A stretch of DNA of 64,000 bases from positions 1,364,001 through 1,428,000 of the forward strand of contig NZ_CP032152.1 of the NCBI RefSeq assembly GCF_003555505.1, given 5' to 3'. The translations under genes were made by a program, and so were the position numbers. The DNA is from Thermosynechococcus sichuanensis E542. GTDB lineage: Bacteria > Cyanobacteriota > Cyanobacteriia > Thermosynechococcales > Thermosynechococcaceae. The notes below the pieces were generated by a model that ran no database searches, was not told the DNA's origin, and was given only the letters and a program-made list of their open reading frames with translations. How positions within the stretch are numbered: position 1 is the stretch's first letter; each line of letters opens with the position of its first letter. Positions 18,206 to 27,118 of this stretch are shown here, one piece after another.

Positions 18206-19357
18206 TTAGGACACGGGAATACGCGGCAAGCGGTTCTTGAAGCCACAGAGAATTTCCCAAGTAATCGTGCCTAGGGTGTCCGCCCAAGTCTCCACCGTTA
18301 GGCAGTCCTCGCCATCTTCACCCAAGAGCGTGACGACATCCCCCTCCTGCAAGCCGTCAATGTCACTGACATCAATCATCAGTTGATCCATCGTAATTGC
18401 TCCCACTTGGCGCACCCGTTTTCCCTGTACTAGAACTTCGAGCTTGTTGGAAAGAAGCCGCGGCACGCCATCAGCGTAGCCAATGCCAACAACCGCAATT
18501 TTCATCGGCTTGGGAGCAATGAATTGGTGACCATAGCTAATGCCCGTATGGGCAGGAATATCCTTCAACAGCGTAATGCGCGATCGCACCTGCATCACCG
18601 GTTGCAGCGGCACCACATCCCGTAAGTGGGGGGCAGGATACACACCGTAGAGACTCAAACCAATGCGCACCATGTCATAGTGGCTACTGCGATTGGCCAA
18701 GGTGGCTGCTGAATTGGCCATGTGACGCCGCACCGACCCCAACCCAAGGGAAGCGAGTTCTTGGCACACTTGCTCAAAATAGGCCTGCTGCTGCCACATC
18801 AAACTGGGGTCAGGATCATCAGCACTGGCAAAGTGGGAGTAAATGCCTTGGATGCGCAGGTGGGGTAACCGCTGCACAAACTGCACAAAACCGACTGCAT
18901 CCTGCCACGGACAGCCCAAGCGCGACATGCCCGTATCAATCATCAAATGGACATCAAGGGGTTCCCGTAGATGATCGGCGTAGTCGGAGAAAATCAAGGC
19001 TTGCTTGGGTGTAGAGAGGGTGGGCTGAAGCTGCCACTCAGCCATCATCTGCACCTGCACCGGCAAATTGACGGATCCCAAGACCAAAATTGGCGCTGTA
19101 ATCCCCGCCTGCCGTAGAGCAATCCCTTCGGGAATCGTTGCCACCCCTAGCCAAGTGGCGCCATGGGCTAAAACCGTCTGTGCCACCGTGACCGCGCCAT
19201 GACCATAGGCATCTGCTTTCACCACGGCTAAAAGTTCCGTTGCGGGTGCCAGCCATTGGCGAAGATGCTGGGTATTGGCTGCCAAGGCGCCTAAATCAAT
19301 TTCAATCCACGCGCGCTCACACTCATGGGAACTGGTGAGCTGTTCCTGACTGAGCAT
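18206..19357 (-). CDS. alr: alanine racemase
   Basis: PLP enzyme making D-alanine for peptidoglycan. The 383 residues have the N-terminal barrel start WIEIDLGALAANTQHLR, PLP-lysine motif AVVKADAYGHGAV, the phosphate-binding ANSAATLANRS region and YDMVRIGLSLYG, and the catalytic Tyr region GISYGHQF. Length is normal. It lies divergent to murI with 307 bp between, so the D-Ala and D-Glu suppliers share a regulatory region. Its 3' end is convergent with the cytosine deaminase, with 6 bp between stop codons. Confidence 0.96.
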   Translation of the reverse strand: MLSQEQLTSSHECERAWIEIDLGALAANTQHLRQWLAPATELLAVVKADAYGHGAVTVAQTVLAHGATWLGVATIPEGIALRQAGITAPILVLGSVNLPVQVQMMAEWQLQPTLSTPKQALIFSDYADHLREPLDVHLMIDTGMSRLGCPWQDAVGFVQFVQRLPHLRIQGIYSHFASADDPDPSLMWQQQAYFEQVCQELASLGLGSVRRHMANSAATLANRSSHYDMVRIGLSLYGVYPAPHLRDVVPLQPVMQVRSRITLLKDIPAHTGISYGHQFIAPKPMKIAVVGIGYADGVPRLLSNKLEVLVQGKRVRQVGAITMDQLMIDVSDIDGLQEGDVVTLLGEDGEDCLTVETWADTLGTITWEILCGFKNRLPRIPVS

Positions 19358-19502
19358 TGTTTTCCGATCCTCACACCATCATTCCCCAGTAGGGGGTGAC
19401 GAAACTTACAGCCACGGGTGCTCTGTGATTCAATGTATAGCACTCTATGTTCAGTCTTAGCGTCAACCATTCGGTTCTTAGCAAAACCTGCTAGAGTGGC
19501 AC

Positions 19503-19609
19503 TACAGCCCTTTTCTAAGACCTAGAGCCTATCAAGGGAATGCCTTGGGGCTCTCACGGTTTTGAGCGTGTTCCATCTCCGCAAAAAGGGCGGTAGATTG
19601 GCTGTGGTT
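19503..19609 (+). ncRNA. structured intergenic element A, upstream of murI (putative RNA or leader)
   Basis: Shares three ordered blocks with the element at 39185-39290: TACAGCCC-TTTTCTAAGAC (19503-19521, 17/19 identical), GTTTTGAGCGTGTTCCATC (19559-19577, 17/19) and GGCTGTGGTT (19600-19609, 10/10). The ends can pair (ACAGCC / GGCTGT), GCCCTTTT can pair with AAAAGGGC, and inside AGAGCC / GGCTCT encloses AAGG-GAATG-CCTT. A -10-like TAGAGT lies at 19492-19497, giving a transcript start near 19502. It ends 55 bases before the murI start, so it may be the murI leader or a separate small RNA. Confidence 0.5.
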
Positions 19610-19664
19610 GCCCTCTGTCTGAACGGGGCAATGTCATCTTTGTTGGTGTGAGGTCGAGGTTCGA

Positions 19665-20558
19665 GTGAACAATTGGCACAAGACATCCCTAGGACTCAAT
19701 CCGCTGGGAGCCATTGGCGTGTTTGACAGTGGGGTGGGGGGCCTAACGGTTTTACAGGCACTCCAAAGCCTTTTACCCCAAGAATCGTTTCTCTACTTTG
19801 GTGATACGGCACGGCTGCCCTACGGAACTCGCCGCCGCAGTGAAATTCTTCAATATGTGCGGGAGATTCTAACGTGGATGCATTCCCAAGGCATCAAGAT
19901 GGCGGTGATGGCCTGCAACACCAGTTCAGCCCTTGCCTTGGCACAGGTTCGCAGTGAGTTTCCCTTTCCGATCCTTGGTTTGATTGTCCCTGCTGCCAAG
20001 ATGGCAGTCACGCTGGGAAAGCGCATTGGTGTCATTGCTACCCCCGCAACAGTTAAAAGCGGTGCCTATGCCCGGGCACTTCAGGAACTTTCCCCCACGG
20101 TGGCGATCGCCCAAGTGGCTTGCCCTGAGTTTGTGCCTCTTGTGGAAAGTAATTGCCTAGAGGGCGATCGCGTCCATCGCATTGTTCGTCAGACCCTCAG
20201 CCCCCTCGTTGACTTTGACCCCGATACCCTCATTTATGGTTGCACCCACTACCCCCACCTGCGCTCTGTGATTGAGCAGTATTTGCCCGCAAGCGTTCAT
20301 CACCTTGATCCTGCCCATGCCGTTGCCCGTGCCACCGTGCGCAAATTAGAGGCCATGAATTTAGTGACTCCCTGCCCCCAGGGACAAGTGCAATTTTATG
20401 TCAGTGGGATACCCGAACAATTTGCCCAATTAGCCAGCCAATGGCTGGGATACTACCCAACGGTGGAACATCTCTCCTTGAGTGTCTTGACCCAATTCTA
20501 TCCGCCATTAGAGATAACCGCCCCGCCACCAGAGGTCTCGGTGGTTGTGGCCAGCTAG
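19665..20558 (+). CDS. murI: glutamate racemase
   Basis: Cofactor-independent racemase supplying D-glutamate for peptidoglycan. Both catalytic cysteines are in typical context: MACNTSSALAL and YGCTHYPHL. The start region GAIGVFDSGVGGLTVLQAL and FGDTARLPYG are also diagnostic. The 297-residue frame begins at GTG 19665; the conserved part begins about 16 residues later and no ATG is better placed, so the start is uncertain. It is preceded by the structured element at 19503-19609. Confidence 0.95.
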   Translation: MNNWHKTSLGLNPLGAIGVFDSGVGGLTVLQALQSLLPQESFLYFGDTARLPYGTRRRSEILQYVREILTWMHSQGIKMAVMACNTSSALALAQVRSEFPFPILGLIVPAAKMAVTLGKRIGVIATPATVKSGAYARALQELSPTVAIAQVACPEFVPLVESNCLEGDRVHRIVRQTLSPLVDFDPDTLIYGCTHYPHLRSVIEQYLPASVHHLDPAHAVARATVRKLEAMNLVTPCPQGQVQFYVSGIPEQFAQLASQWLGYYPTVEHLSLSVLTQFYPPLEITAPPPEVSVVVAS

Positions 20559-20636
20559 GTGCCCTTGGGAATTTTGGCACAATTAGAGATAGGCCATTTG
20601 GCCGTGTTGTCTATTCACCCCCCTTGGAGGATTCCC

Positions 20637-21359
20637 GTGAGTAGTACCAGTAATTTTCAAGAGGCGATTCGTGAGGCGCGTAGTAGCGCAATCGTCGGTC
20701 CCAATGTTATTCGCAATGCCCTGCCCTTTGTGGGTGGTGGCCTCCTCCTAACGGCCGTGGGTAGCTGGGGTGGTCTGGGTGTGATTGCAACTGCGCCCCA
20801 ACTCTTCATGCCCACGTTTATTGTGGCCATTATTGCTGAACTTGTCCTCTTTTTTGTGGCGCAGGGAGCCGCTCGCAAAGGGAATAATGGGCTAGCACTG
20901 CCACTGTTGGCCACCTACAGCCTGCTGTCGGGCTATACCCTTTCGGGTTTGATTTATGTTGCCCTCAATACTGTCGGCATCATAGGCATTATCATTGCCG
21001 CTGGGGGCTGTGGCATTACGTTTATGGCCGCGAGTCCCATTGGTTCCAATCTGTCGGAACGCGATGGCTTTGCCCTTGCCAAAACGGTACAACTGGGAAT
21101 TATTGCCCTGCTGGTGGTGCTGGTTCTGCAGTTAGTCTTCAGCCTCTTTGGTGTCTTTACGCCCACGTTTCTAGAAATCGCGATTTCTGGCATCGGCGTG
21201 GTGCTCTTTGTCGGGGCTGCGGTGGTGGACTTCTTTGTGCTGCCCCGTACCTACCGTGATGATCAGTATCTCTCTGCTGCCCTTTCGATGTACCTGACCT
21301 ACATCAACCTGTTTATCTTTATCCTGCGGTTACTGATTGCCCTCAACCGCAGTCGCTAA
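20637..21359 (+). CDS. Bax inhibitor-1 (BI-1/YccA) family membrane protein
   Basis: Integral membrane protein with about seven helices and an unknown or ion-leak type function. BI-1 family members act as pH-dependent calcium channels or as partners of the FtsH protease in the best-studied cases. The 240-residue product starts at GTG 20637, preceded by GGAGG at 20626-20630; the frame is open from 20559 but this ribosome-binding site decides the start. The C-terminal helix ends [37 protein letters not shown], close to the UPF0005 signature. The stop overlaps the convergent aroC by 4 bp. Confidence 0.88.
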   Translation: MSSTSNFQEAIREARSSAIVGPNVIRNALPFVGGGLLLTAVGSWGGLGVIATAPQLFMPTFIVAIIAELVLFFVAQGAARKGNNGLALPLLATYSLLSGYTLSGLIYVALNTVGIIGIIIAAGGCGITFMAASPIGSNLSERDGFALAKTVQLGIIALLVVLVLQLVFSLFGVFTPTFLEIAISGIGVVLFVGAAVVDFFVLPRTYRDDQYLSAALSMYLTYINLFIFILRLLIALNRSR

Positions 21360-22447
21360 AACAGCAGGTGACACTGGGCATGATCCCGTAGCAGATGGTC
21401 ACAGAGCACCAAAGCCACCATTGCCTCGACCATCGGCACCGCTCGGGGTAATACACAGGGATCATGCCGCCCTTTTGCCGCTAAAATGGTCTCCTCGCCT
21501 GCTTGGTTCACAGTCTTCTGAGCTTGGCCAATGGTGGCGGTGGGCTTAAAAGCTACCCGCAAAATAATGTTTTCGCCATTGGAGATGCCCCCCTGAACCC
21601 CCCCAGAGCGATTGGTGCGGGTACGAATTCGCCCCTGTTCATCGGTGTAAAACTCGTCATTGTGCTCTTGACCTGTGAGCAGGGTACCGGCAAAGCCAGA
21701 GCCAATTTCAAAGCCTTTACTAGCGGGCAACGACATCACCCCCTTGGCCAGATCCGCTTCCAGTTTGTCAAACACAGGGGAGCCTAGACCGACAGGGACA
21801 TTGCGAACCACGCACTCAATGACGCCACCAATGGAGTTGGCCTGCCGCCGCACCTCATCCACAAGGGCAATCATCTTTTCTGCGGTGCTGGCATCGGGAC
21901 AGCGCATGATATTGGCTTCAACGGCAGCCGCTGCAACGGTATCGGGATCAACAACGGCTTCAATGTCCTTGACTCGCTTGACGTAGGCAATAATTTCGGT
22001 ACCCGCGACTTGAGCTAGAATTTTGCGGGCGATCGCCCCCGCTGCAACCCGCCCAATGGTTTCCCGTGCCGAGGAACGCCCACCCCCTTGCCAGTTGCGA
22101 ATTCCATATTTGCCGTCATAGGTGGCATCCGCATGGGAGGGACGATAGACCTGCGCCATTTCGGCATAATCTTCGGGGCGAGTGTCCTTGTTGCGCACCA
22201 GAATGGCAATGGGTGTACCAAGGGTTTTGCCCTCAAAGACCCCCGAGAGAATTTCACAGCGATCGCTCTCTTGGCGAGGCGTGGTGAGACGACTTTGGCC
22301 GGGGCGGCGGCGATCCAGTTCCTTTTGAATATCGGCTTCCGATAGCTCCAGGCGGGGAGGACAGCCATCCACCACTACCCCCACACCCCCCCCGTGGGAT
22401 TCACCAAAGGTGGTGACGCGAAATAGATGCCCAAACGTATTGCCCAT
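21356..22447 (-). CDS. aroC: chorismate synthase
   Basis: Last shikimate-pathway enzyme, FMN-dependent elimination of phosphate from EPSP. The three signatures are visible: [27 protein letters not shown], and [15 protein letters not shown] with the later [10 protein letters not shown]. Length, 363 residues, is normal. It is the last gene of a reverse-strand run that includes the A-type Fe-S protein gene 15 bp upstream. Confidence 0.97.
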   Translation of the reverse strand: MGNTFGHLFRVTTFGESHGGGVGVVVDGCPPRLELSEADIQKELDRRRPGQSRLTTPRQESDRCEILSGVFEGKTLGTPIAILVRNKDTRPEDYAEMAQVYRPSHADATYDGKYGIRNWQGGGRSSARETIGRVAAGAIARKILAQVAGTEIIAYVKRVKDIEAVVDPDTVAAAAVEANIMRCPDASTAEKMIALVDEVRRQANSIGGVIECVVRNVPVGLGSPVFDKLEADLAKGVMSLPASKGFEIGSGFAGTLLTGQEHNDEFYTDEQGRIRTRTNRSGGVQGGISNGENIILRVAFKPTATIGQAQKTVNQAGEETILAAKGRHDPCVLPRAVPMVEAMVALVLCDHLLRDHAQCHLLF

Positions 22448-22462
22448 AGTGATTCCTGAAAC

Positions 22463-22801
22463 CTACGATGTGCTTACCCGAAAAGCCATGCCACAGCCAC
22501 AGGTTTGACTGGCATTGGGATTATGGAAGCGAAACGCGCCCCCCATTAGGTCTTCGATGTAATCCACCCGTAAACCGCGCAACAACTCAGCCGCGTCAGC
22601 CGCGATCGCGATCGTCCAACCTTGGGACTGAGTGAGCACATCCGTCGGTTCAGGTTCAGCCACAAGGGCAAGATCATAGCGCCAGTCACTGCACTCACTG
22701 GGTTGCACCTGAATTCGCAAAATTGCTGCCCGGCCTCGACTCACACCGTGGGCTTGGAGACGTTCCAACTCTTGGATCGCTGCGGGCGTTAATTCCACCA
22801 T
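22463..22801 (-). CDS. A-type iron-sulfur cluster carrier (IscA/SufA family)
   Basis: Fe-S scaffold or carrier protein. The three cysteines that hold the cluster are present: VQPSECSDW near the middle and TCGCGMAF at the C-terminus (C-x-C). The start is taken at the second Met (22801), which gives 112 residues beginning MVELTPAAIQEL. Cyanobacteria usually have two members, SufA and IscA, and I cannot tell which this is. It sits 15 bp upstream of aroC and 11 bp downstream of the epimerase gene. Confidence 0.93.
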   Translation of the reverse strand: MVELTPAAIQELERLQAHGVSRGRAAILRIQVQPSECSDWRYDLALVAEPEPTDVLTQSQGWTIAIAADAAELLRGLRVDYIEDLMGGAFRFHNPNASQTCGCGMAFRVSTS

Positions 22802-22812
22802 CTTGCACAAAA

Positions 22813-23751
22813 CTAGCGGGAACCATCAGTATATCGTGGTTTGAGGAGGTTGGTGAGAGCTGCTTTGGCATTGGGGTAGTCAAATTGAAAACCCGTCGCT
22901 AGCGTCCGCTCCGGTAAGACCCGCTGCCCCTTGAGCACCACATCGGCGCCTTCCCCCAGCAGGAGTTGCAGGACGGGAGCAGGTACCGCCAACCACGAGG
23001 GACGTTGCATCACCTCTCCTAAAACGCGGCAAAAGTCAGCCATCGTCAGTGGCTCCGGGGCGGTGGCGTTATAAACCCCCTGCATTGCCGCTTGATCTAC
23101 TGCCGCCAGAATCAGACGCACCAAATCCTGCTGATGGATCCACGAAAACCACTGCTGACCGGAGCCAAGGGGACCCCCTAGATACAACTGAAAGGGCAAT
23201 AGTAGCTTAGCCAGTGCCCCTTGCTCGCCGAGGACAATGCCAAAACGGAGAATCACCAAGCGCACCCCTAAATCCCTCACTCCCTGGGCAGCCGCTTCCC
23301 AGTCCACACAGACCTTAGCTAGAAAATCATTGCCCGCTGCATGGGTTTCGACAAAGGTTTCTGTCTCGCTAGTGCCGTAGTAGCCAATGGCAGAGGTGGA
23401 GACCAACACCTGCGGTCGCTGTTGACATTGGGCGATCGCCTGCACCAACTGCTGCGTCCCCACCACGCGACTCTCGTAAATCTCTTGCTTGCGCTGAGCC
23501 GTCCAACGGCCATTGGCTAGGGGTTCACCCGCCAAGTTAATTACCGCATCCGCCCCCTCAAGGGCAGCAAACCAATCCCCGGCGGCTTTGGGGGTGTAGC
23601 CCACTGCTTCAACATGGGCAAGGCCAGCGAATTGTTTGGTAGCTTTTGCCGGGGAGCGTACCAAGGCAACCACCTGATCACCGCGATCGCTCAAAGCTTT
23701 GACGACCTGTTGCCCCACAAATCCAGTAGCACCGGTAACAACGACTCTCAT
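22813..23751 (-). CDS. NAD(P)-dependent epimerase, TIGR01777/SulA (GC1) family
   Basis: Atypical short-chain dehydrogenase of 312 residues. The Rossmann start MRVVVTGATGFVGQQVVKAL, VINLAGEPLANGRWT and the STSAIGYYGTSETETFVE region mark the TIGR01777 group. The Tyr of the SDR active site is in YYG, but the usual YxxxK is not obvious. Cyanobacterial and plant members (Synechocystis SulA, Arabidopsis GC1) have been linked to cell or plastid division, while enzymatic activity is unproven. It starts 6 bp after the stop of the upstream reverse-strand gene. Confidence 0.88.
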   Translation of the reverse strand: MRVVVTGATGFVGQQVVKALSDRGDQVVALVRSPAKATKQFAGLAHVEAVGYTPKAAGDWFAALEGADAVINLAGEPLANGRWTAQRKQEIYESRVVGTQQLVQAIAQCQQRPQVLVSTSAIGYYGTSETETFVETHAAGNDFLAKVCVDWEAAAQGVRDLGVRLVILRFGIVLGEQGALAKLLLPFQLYLGGPLGSGQQWFSWIHQQDLVRLILAAVDQAAMQGVYNATAPEPLTMADFCRVLGEVMQRPSWLAVPAPVLQLLLGEGADVVLKGQRVLPERTLATGFQFDYPNAKAALTNLLKPRYTDGSR

Positions 23752-23757
23752 AAATGC

Positions 23758-24201
23758 CTATCCATGGGTTGCGCTGGACGTTTTCGCCTCAAGAGCTGCT
23801 ACCACGGGTTGCCACTCTCTGCCGTAGCGCTGCCGCAGGGCATACCAAGCTGCCACTTGACCTTCGGCGTATTCACCGGGTTTGCCCCATTGCAAAAAGG
23901 CACTGAGGACAGATTTCTCATTGGCATCGAGAAAGCGAATGGCGTAGGTGGGAAAGTTGCCCCGCTTGGCTTGTCCCTCTTCAAAGCGGATTTTAGCCAC
24001 CTGATCCATATTCAGGTGAAACTCAAAGTCCTCCGTGTGCATATTGGCATAGCGCCCTTTGGGCAGTTCGGCATAGAAGACCTTGGTGAGGGGCGATCGC
24101 ACCTCCAAAACCGCAACATCGTTGGTGACGACAAGGCGCAGTAGCCCCAGTTGCTCACAGTCACTGAGGAATTGCTGAAAGGAGGCAGAGGTATCGGACA
24201 T
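23758..24201 (-). CDS. conserved cyanobacterial protein, possibly HutX/ChuX-like
   Basis: Soluble protein of about 147 residues (start at ATG 24201; the frame is open from 24261). The core reads VTNDVAVLEVRSPLTKVFYAEL, HTEDFEFHLNMDQVAKIRFEEG and TYAIRFLDANEKSVLSAFLQWG. The pattern of an EFHLNMD strand followed by KIRFEEG recalls the haem-utilisation HutX/ChuX/HemS fold, but I do not see a convincing haem ligand and call this with reserve. It is probably cotranscribed with the epimerase gene 6 bp downstream and the transaldolase upstream. Confidence 0.7.
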   Translation of the reverse strand: MSDTSASFQQFLSDCEQLGLLRLVVTNDVAVLEVRSPLTKVFYAELPKGRYANMHTEDFEFHLNMDQVAKIRFEEGQAKRGNFPTYAIRFLDANEKSVLSAFLQWGKPGEYAEGQVAAWYALRQRYGREWQPVVAALEAKTSSATHG

Positions 24202-24279
24202 CGTTGGTGCATCAGCTATGAAGGCTTCTTCCACTGTGACGCACAGGGGATGCCGATGCAAGCCTGCCGATTTAGCGCT

Positions 24280-25455
24280 TTAATTTGCCTTAGCCAAGTG
24301 CAGCACCACTCCCAAACCCGCGCCCATATCCTCCGGCGTGACCTTACCATCGTGGTTGGCATCGAGGGCATCAAACACGGCATCGGTTCCTAGCCACTCT
24401 TCGCGGGTAATAATACCATCGCCATCGAGGTCATAGACATGGAAGAGTTCTTCTGCTGCGTGGGTGAGGGTTTCAGCGCCTTCTAGGCGTGCCAGTCGTT
24501 GCGTCAAAAGTCCTTCAAGGGTCTCCAGCGCCTTGGTGAAGCCCTTAATGCCCTCATCAAGTTTTTCACTGGCCATCTCATCAGCGGCGTGCATCTTGCG
24601 GAAGGTGGCTTCATCCATGGCAACTTTTTCAATGTCAAGGGTGGCGGCGATCGCCGGATCCAACTTGCGCTGAAGTTCCCCCTCGGTGTTTTGTAGCTCT
24701 TGTAGGAGCGCTGGTGAAATCGTCAGCAGATCACAGCCCGCCAGTTCAATAATTTCGCCAATGTTGCGGAAGCTGGCGCCCATCACTTCGGTGGGATAGC
24801 CAAATTTCTTGTAGTAGTTGTAGATTTTGGTAACGGAAATCACTCCTGGATCCTCAGGCCCCGGATACGCCGCACGGCCGGTTTTTTTCTTGTACCAGTC
24901 AAGAATGCGACCAACAAAGGGGGAAATCAGTGTCACACCCGCCTCAGCGCAGGCGATCGCCTGATGGAAGCCAAACAGCAGGGTTAAATTGCAGTGAATG
25001 CCCTCTTTTTCGAGAATTTCGGCAGCGCGGATGCCTTCCCACGTCGAGGCAATTTTAATCAGCACGCGATCGCGCCCCACACCGCCAGCTTCGTACTGGG
25101 CAATCAAGTCCCGCGCCTTTTGCACGGTAGCTGCTGTATCGTAGGAGAGCCGCGCATCTACTTCCGTTGAGACCCGACCGGGGATAATCTGCAAAATTTT
25201 CAAGCCAAAGGCTACCGCCAAGCGATCCACAGCAAGGGAGACAATCTCACGGGAAGTAGCACCAGACCCCAAATCCGCTTTGACTTTGCGCAGGGTTTCA
25301 TCCACAATCGGCTGATACTCCTTCATTTGAGCCGCAGCCGTAATCAACGAGGGATTCGTGGTGGCATCGCGGGGGGTGAATTTTTCGATGGCGAGGATGT
25401 CTCCCGTATCGGCGACCACGACTGTCATTTGTCGCAACTGTTCCAGCAAGTTCAT
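24280..25455 (-). CDS. tal: transaldolase with C-terminal EF-hand pair
   Basis: Pentose-phosphate enzyme that moves a dihydroxyacetone unit between sugar phosphates. Residues 1-330 are a class I transaldolase: [22 protein letters not shown], the Schiff-base lysine in [15 protein letters not shown], and [11 protein letters not shown]. After a helical linker, residues ~338-375 hold two canonical EF-hand loops, [12 protein letters not shown] and [12 protein letters not shown], with acidic residues at positions 1, 3 (or N), 5 and 12. The 391-residue length exceeds the ~316 of plain TalB because of this domain. Calcium binding suggests a regulatory input into sugar-phosphate flow; this is inference. 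Confidence 0.95.
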   Translation of the reverse strand: MNLLEQLRQMTVVVADTGDILAIEKFTPRDATTNPSLITAAAQMKEYQPIVDETLRKVKADLGSGATSREIVSLAVDRLAVAFGLKILQIIPGRVSTEVDARLSYDTAATVQKARDLIAQYEAGGVGRDRVLIKIASTWEGIRAAEILEKEGIHCNLTLLFGFHQAIACAEAGVTLISPFVGRILDWYKKKTGRAAYPGPEDPGVISVTKIYNYYKKFGYPTEVMGASFRNIGEIIELAGCDLLTISPALLQELQNTEGELQRKLDPAIAATLDIEKVAMDEATFRKMHAADEMASEKLDEGIKGFTKALETLEGLLTQRLARLEGAETLTHAAEELFHVYDLDGDGIITREEWLGTDAVFDALDANHDGKVTPEDMGAGLGVVLHLAKAN

Positions 25456-25554
25456 GAGACAGGTCTCCCAAACGTGTCCCTTTCATTATCGTTCGCCAGC
25501 CCAAGGGTGGGGGAAAGCACCGTAACAAAGCGCAATATGTCATCTCTGGGTTCT

Positions 25555-26097
25555 CTAGGTGCGATCAATGAGCAACCAACCTTGCGCCTCGACCCGCGAT
25601 CGCCACTGCTGCCACTGCTGCTGAAGTTCTTGACCCGTTTGTGGCGTATTGAGGTGATTGCGCCAAAAAATCAGGGCATCCTCTGCGGGGTTCTCGTAGT
25701 AGTGGGGACGACGTCCCACCAGTTCAAAGCCAAACCGTTGATAGAGCCGTTGGGCGGCTTCATTACTAGCCCGCACTTCGAGGGTTGCCCACTGGCGATC
25801 GCCCCCCTGATGCCCCAGTTGCAAGAGCCGACACAGCAGTAGCCCTGCTAAACCCTGCCGGCGGTACTGCGGATGCACCATCAACAGCACAAGGTGCAAT
25901 TCATCGCCAATTCCCCAGCTCACGCTGCACCCCCACACCTGATCAAGGGTGGCCACCACCAGCAGCGTATGTTGCGGATTCTCCAGCTCACGGGCATAGC
26001 CTTGGTGCGACCAAAAGCCCCCTAGGCACACTTGATCCAGTTGAACGATGTCATCTAAATCCTTAATCGTTGGCCGTCGTAATTCTAATTGCGCCAT
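25555..26097 (-). CDS. rimI: ribosomal-protein-alanine N-acetyltransferase-like protein
   Basis: GNAT-fold acetyltransferase, 180 residues from the ATG at 26097. The acetyl-CoA motif is HPQYRRQGLAGLLLCRLLQ, followed by TLEVRASNEAAQRLYQRFGFELVGRRPHYY, the usual RimI end. A C-terminal extension of ~35 residues beyond ALIFWRNHL is more than in short bacterial RimI. Likely substrate is the N-terminus of ribosomal protein S18, though GNAT substrate calls from sequence are soft. Divergent from the DUF2996 gene with 61 bp between starts. Confidence 0.85.
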   Translation of the reverse strand: MAQLELRRPTIKDLDDIVQLDQVCLGGFWSHQGYARELENPQHTLLVVATLDQVWGCSVSWGIGDELHLVLLMVHPQYRRQGLAGLLLCRLLQLGHQGGDRQWATLEVRASNEAAQRLYQRFGFELVGRRPHYYENPAEDALIFWRNHLNTPQTGQELQQQWQQWRSRVEAQGWLLIDRT

Positions 26098-26158
26098 CGC
26101 CGTTGCCTGCAAGGGAGAGTGCTATCATGCAGAGGAAATGGTACCGTGTAGCAGCGCT

Positions 26159-26536
26159 ATGGCAGAAGAGACGCCCACCAAGCCCGCCAAAAAGGAAAAG
26201 CCCGCCGCCATTGAAGATAAGCCCTTTGCCGAGTTTATTAATGACGCTTTTTTACCTGCTCTCCAACAAGCCCTCAGCGCCAAAGGGGGGGATGTGACCC
26301 TACGCTTCGAAGACAATACCGTGATTGGTGAGTGGGGCAGGGGGATGTATCAGTTTCGCCTCTACTTCCTAGAGGGGGATATCCAAGGGCCAAAGGCCTT
26401 TGTCTGTAGTAGCGGTGGCATTGCCCCCAGTACCATTGAGCCATTTTTGGGGGATGAGCGCAAAGTGACGCTTGATCTACTGGTCTTTGGGGTGATGCAG
26501 CGTCTGAATGGTCAAAAGTGGTTGGGAGGCAATTAG
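26159..26536 (+). CDS. DUF2996-family protein
   Basis: A 125-residue protein of a family found in cyanobacteria and plastids, function unknown. It has a Lys/Pro/Ala-rich N-terminus (EETPTKPAKKEKPAA) then IEDKPFAEFINDAFLPALQQAL, which I associate with DUF2996. No signal peptide or membrane helix. I use the ATG at 26159 rather than the longer frame to 26048, whose extra part overlaps rimI antisense. It ends 6 bp before the peroxiredoxin gene, suggesting cotranscription. Confidence 0.75.
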   Translation: MAEETPTKPAKKEKPAAIEDKPFAEFINDAFLPALQQALSAKGGDVTLRFEDNTVIGEWGRGMYQFRLYFLEGDIQGPKAFVCSSGGIAPSTIEPFLGDERKVTLDLLVFGVMQRLNGQKWLGGN

Positions 26537-26542
26537 GGCAAG

Positions 26543-27016
26543 ATGGGCACAGCAATTCAAGTGGGCGATCGCGCCCCCGACTTTGAACTTACGGCTGCCG
26601 ATGGCCGCAAGGTAAAGCTCTCCGACTTTCGGGGCAAAAAGAACGTTGTCCTCTACTTTTATCCCGCCTCAGAAACCCCCGGCTGCACAATGCAAGCCTG
26701 TGCCTTTCGCGATGCCTACAGTGTTTTTCAAGAACTGGGTGCCGAAGTGATTGGCATTAGCGGCGACTCCGTGGAGCGCCAGCAGGGCTTCCAAAAAAAT
26801 CACCAACTGCCCTTTCTTGTCCTCAGTGATCCCGGCAACAAGGTTCGCCAGCGGTATGGCGCCTCTTCTCTCTTTGGCCTCTTGCCCGGACGGGTCACCT
26901 ACGTGATTGATCAGGAGGGGGTAGTGCGCTATGTCTTTGACGACATGCTCAATTTCAAAGCCCACGTGGATGAGGCGCTTAAGGTTTTGCGCCAGTTGAC
27001 TAATGCCACTGCCTAA
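26543..27016 (+). CDS. peroxiredoxin Q/BCP (thioredoxin-dependent peroxidase)
   Basis: Reduces hydrogen and organic peroxides with thioredoxin. The 157-residue protein has the PrxQ active site [14 protein letters not shown], in which peroxidatic and resolving cysteines are five residues apart, and the BCP-type start [29 protein letters not shown]... pattern. Later [23 protein letters not shown] is also typical. Length is normal. Its place after the DUF2996 gene suggests a shared stress-related transcript. Confidence 0.95.
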   Translation: MGTAIQVGDRAPDFELTAADGRKVKLSDFRGKKNVVLYFYPASETPGCTMQACAFRDAYSVFQELGAEVIGISGDSVERQQGFQKNHQLPFLVLSDPGNKVRQRYGASSLFGLLPGRVTYVIDQEGVVRYVFDDMLNFKAHVDEALKVLRQLTNATA

Positions 27017-27118
27017 ACCAAGGGGAGCGATCGCAATCACAACCCAACGGTAAGCGAGTTCACTGCCAGAGCCTACGTCCTAGAGCTAGGGTAGAGCCAT
27101 TATCCTAGGAGTTTGGCC

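Noticed and set aside
19358-19502. 6S RNA candidate
   Set aside because: The structured region is only about 105 nt and lacks the long two-armed helix with a central bubble expected of 6S RNA.
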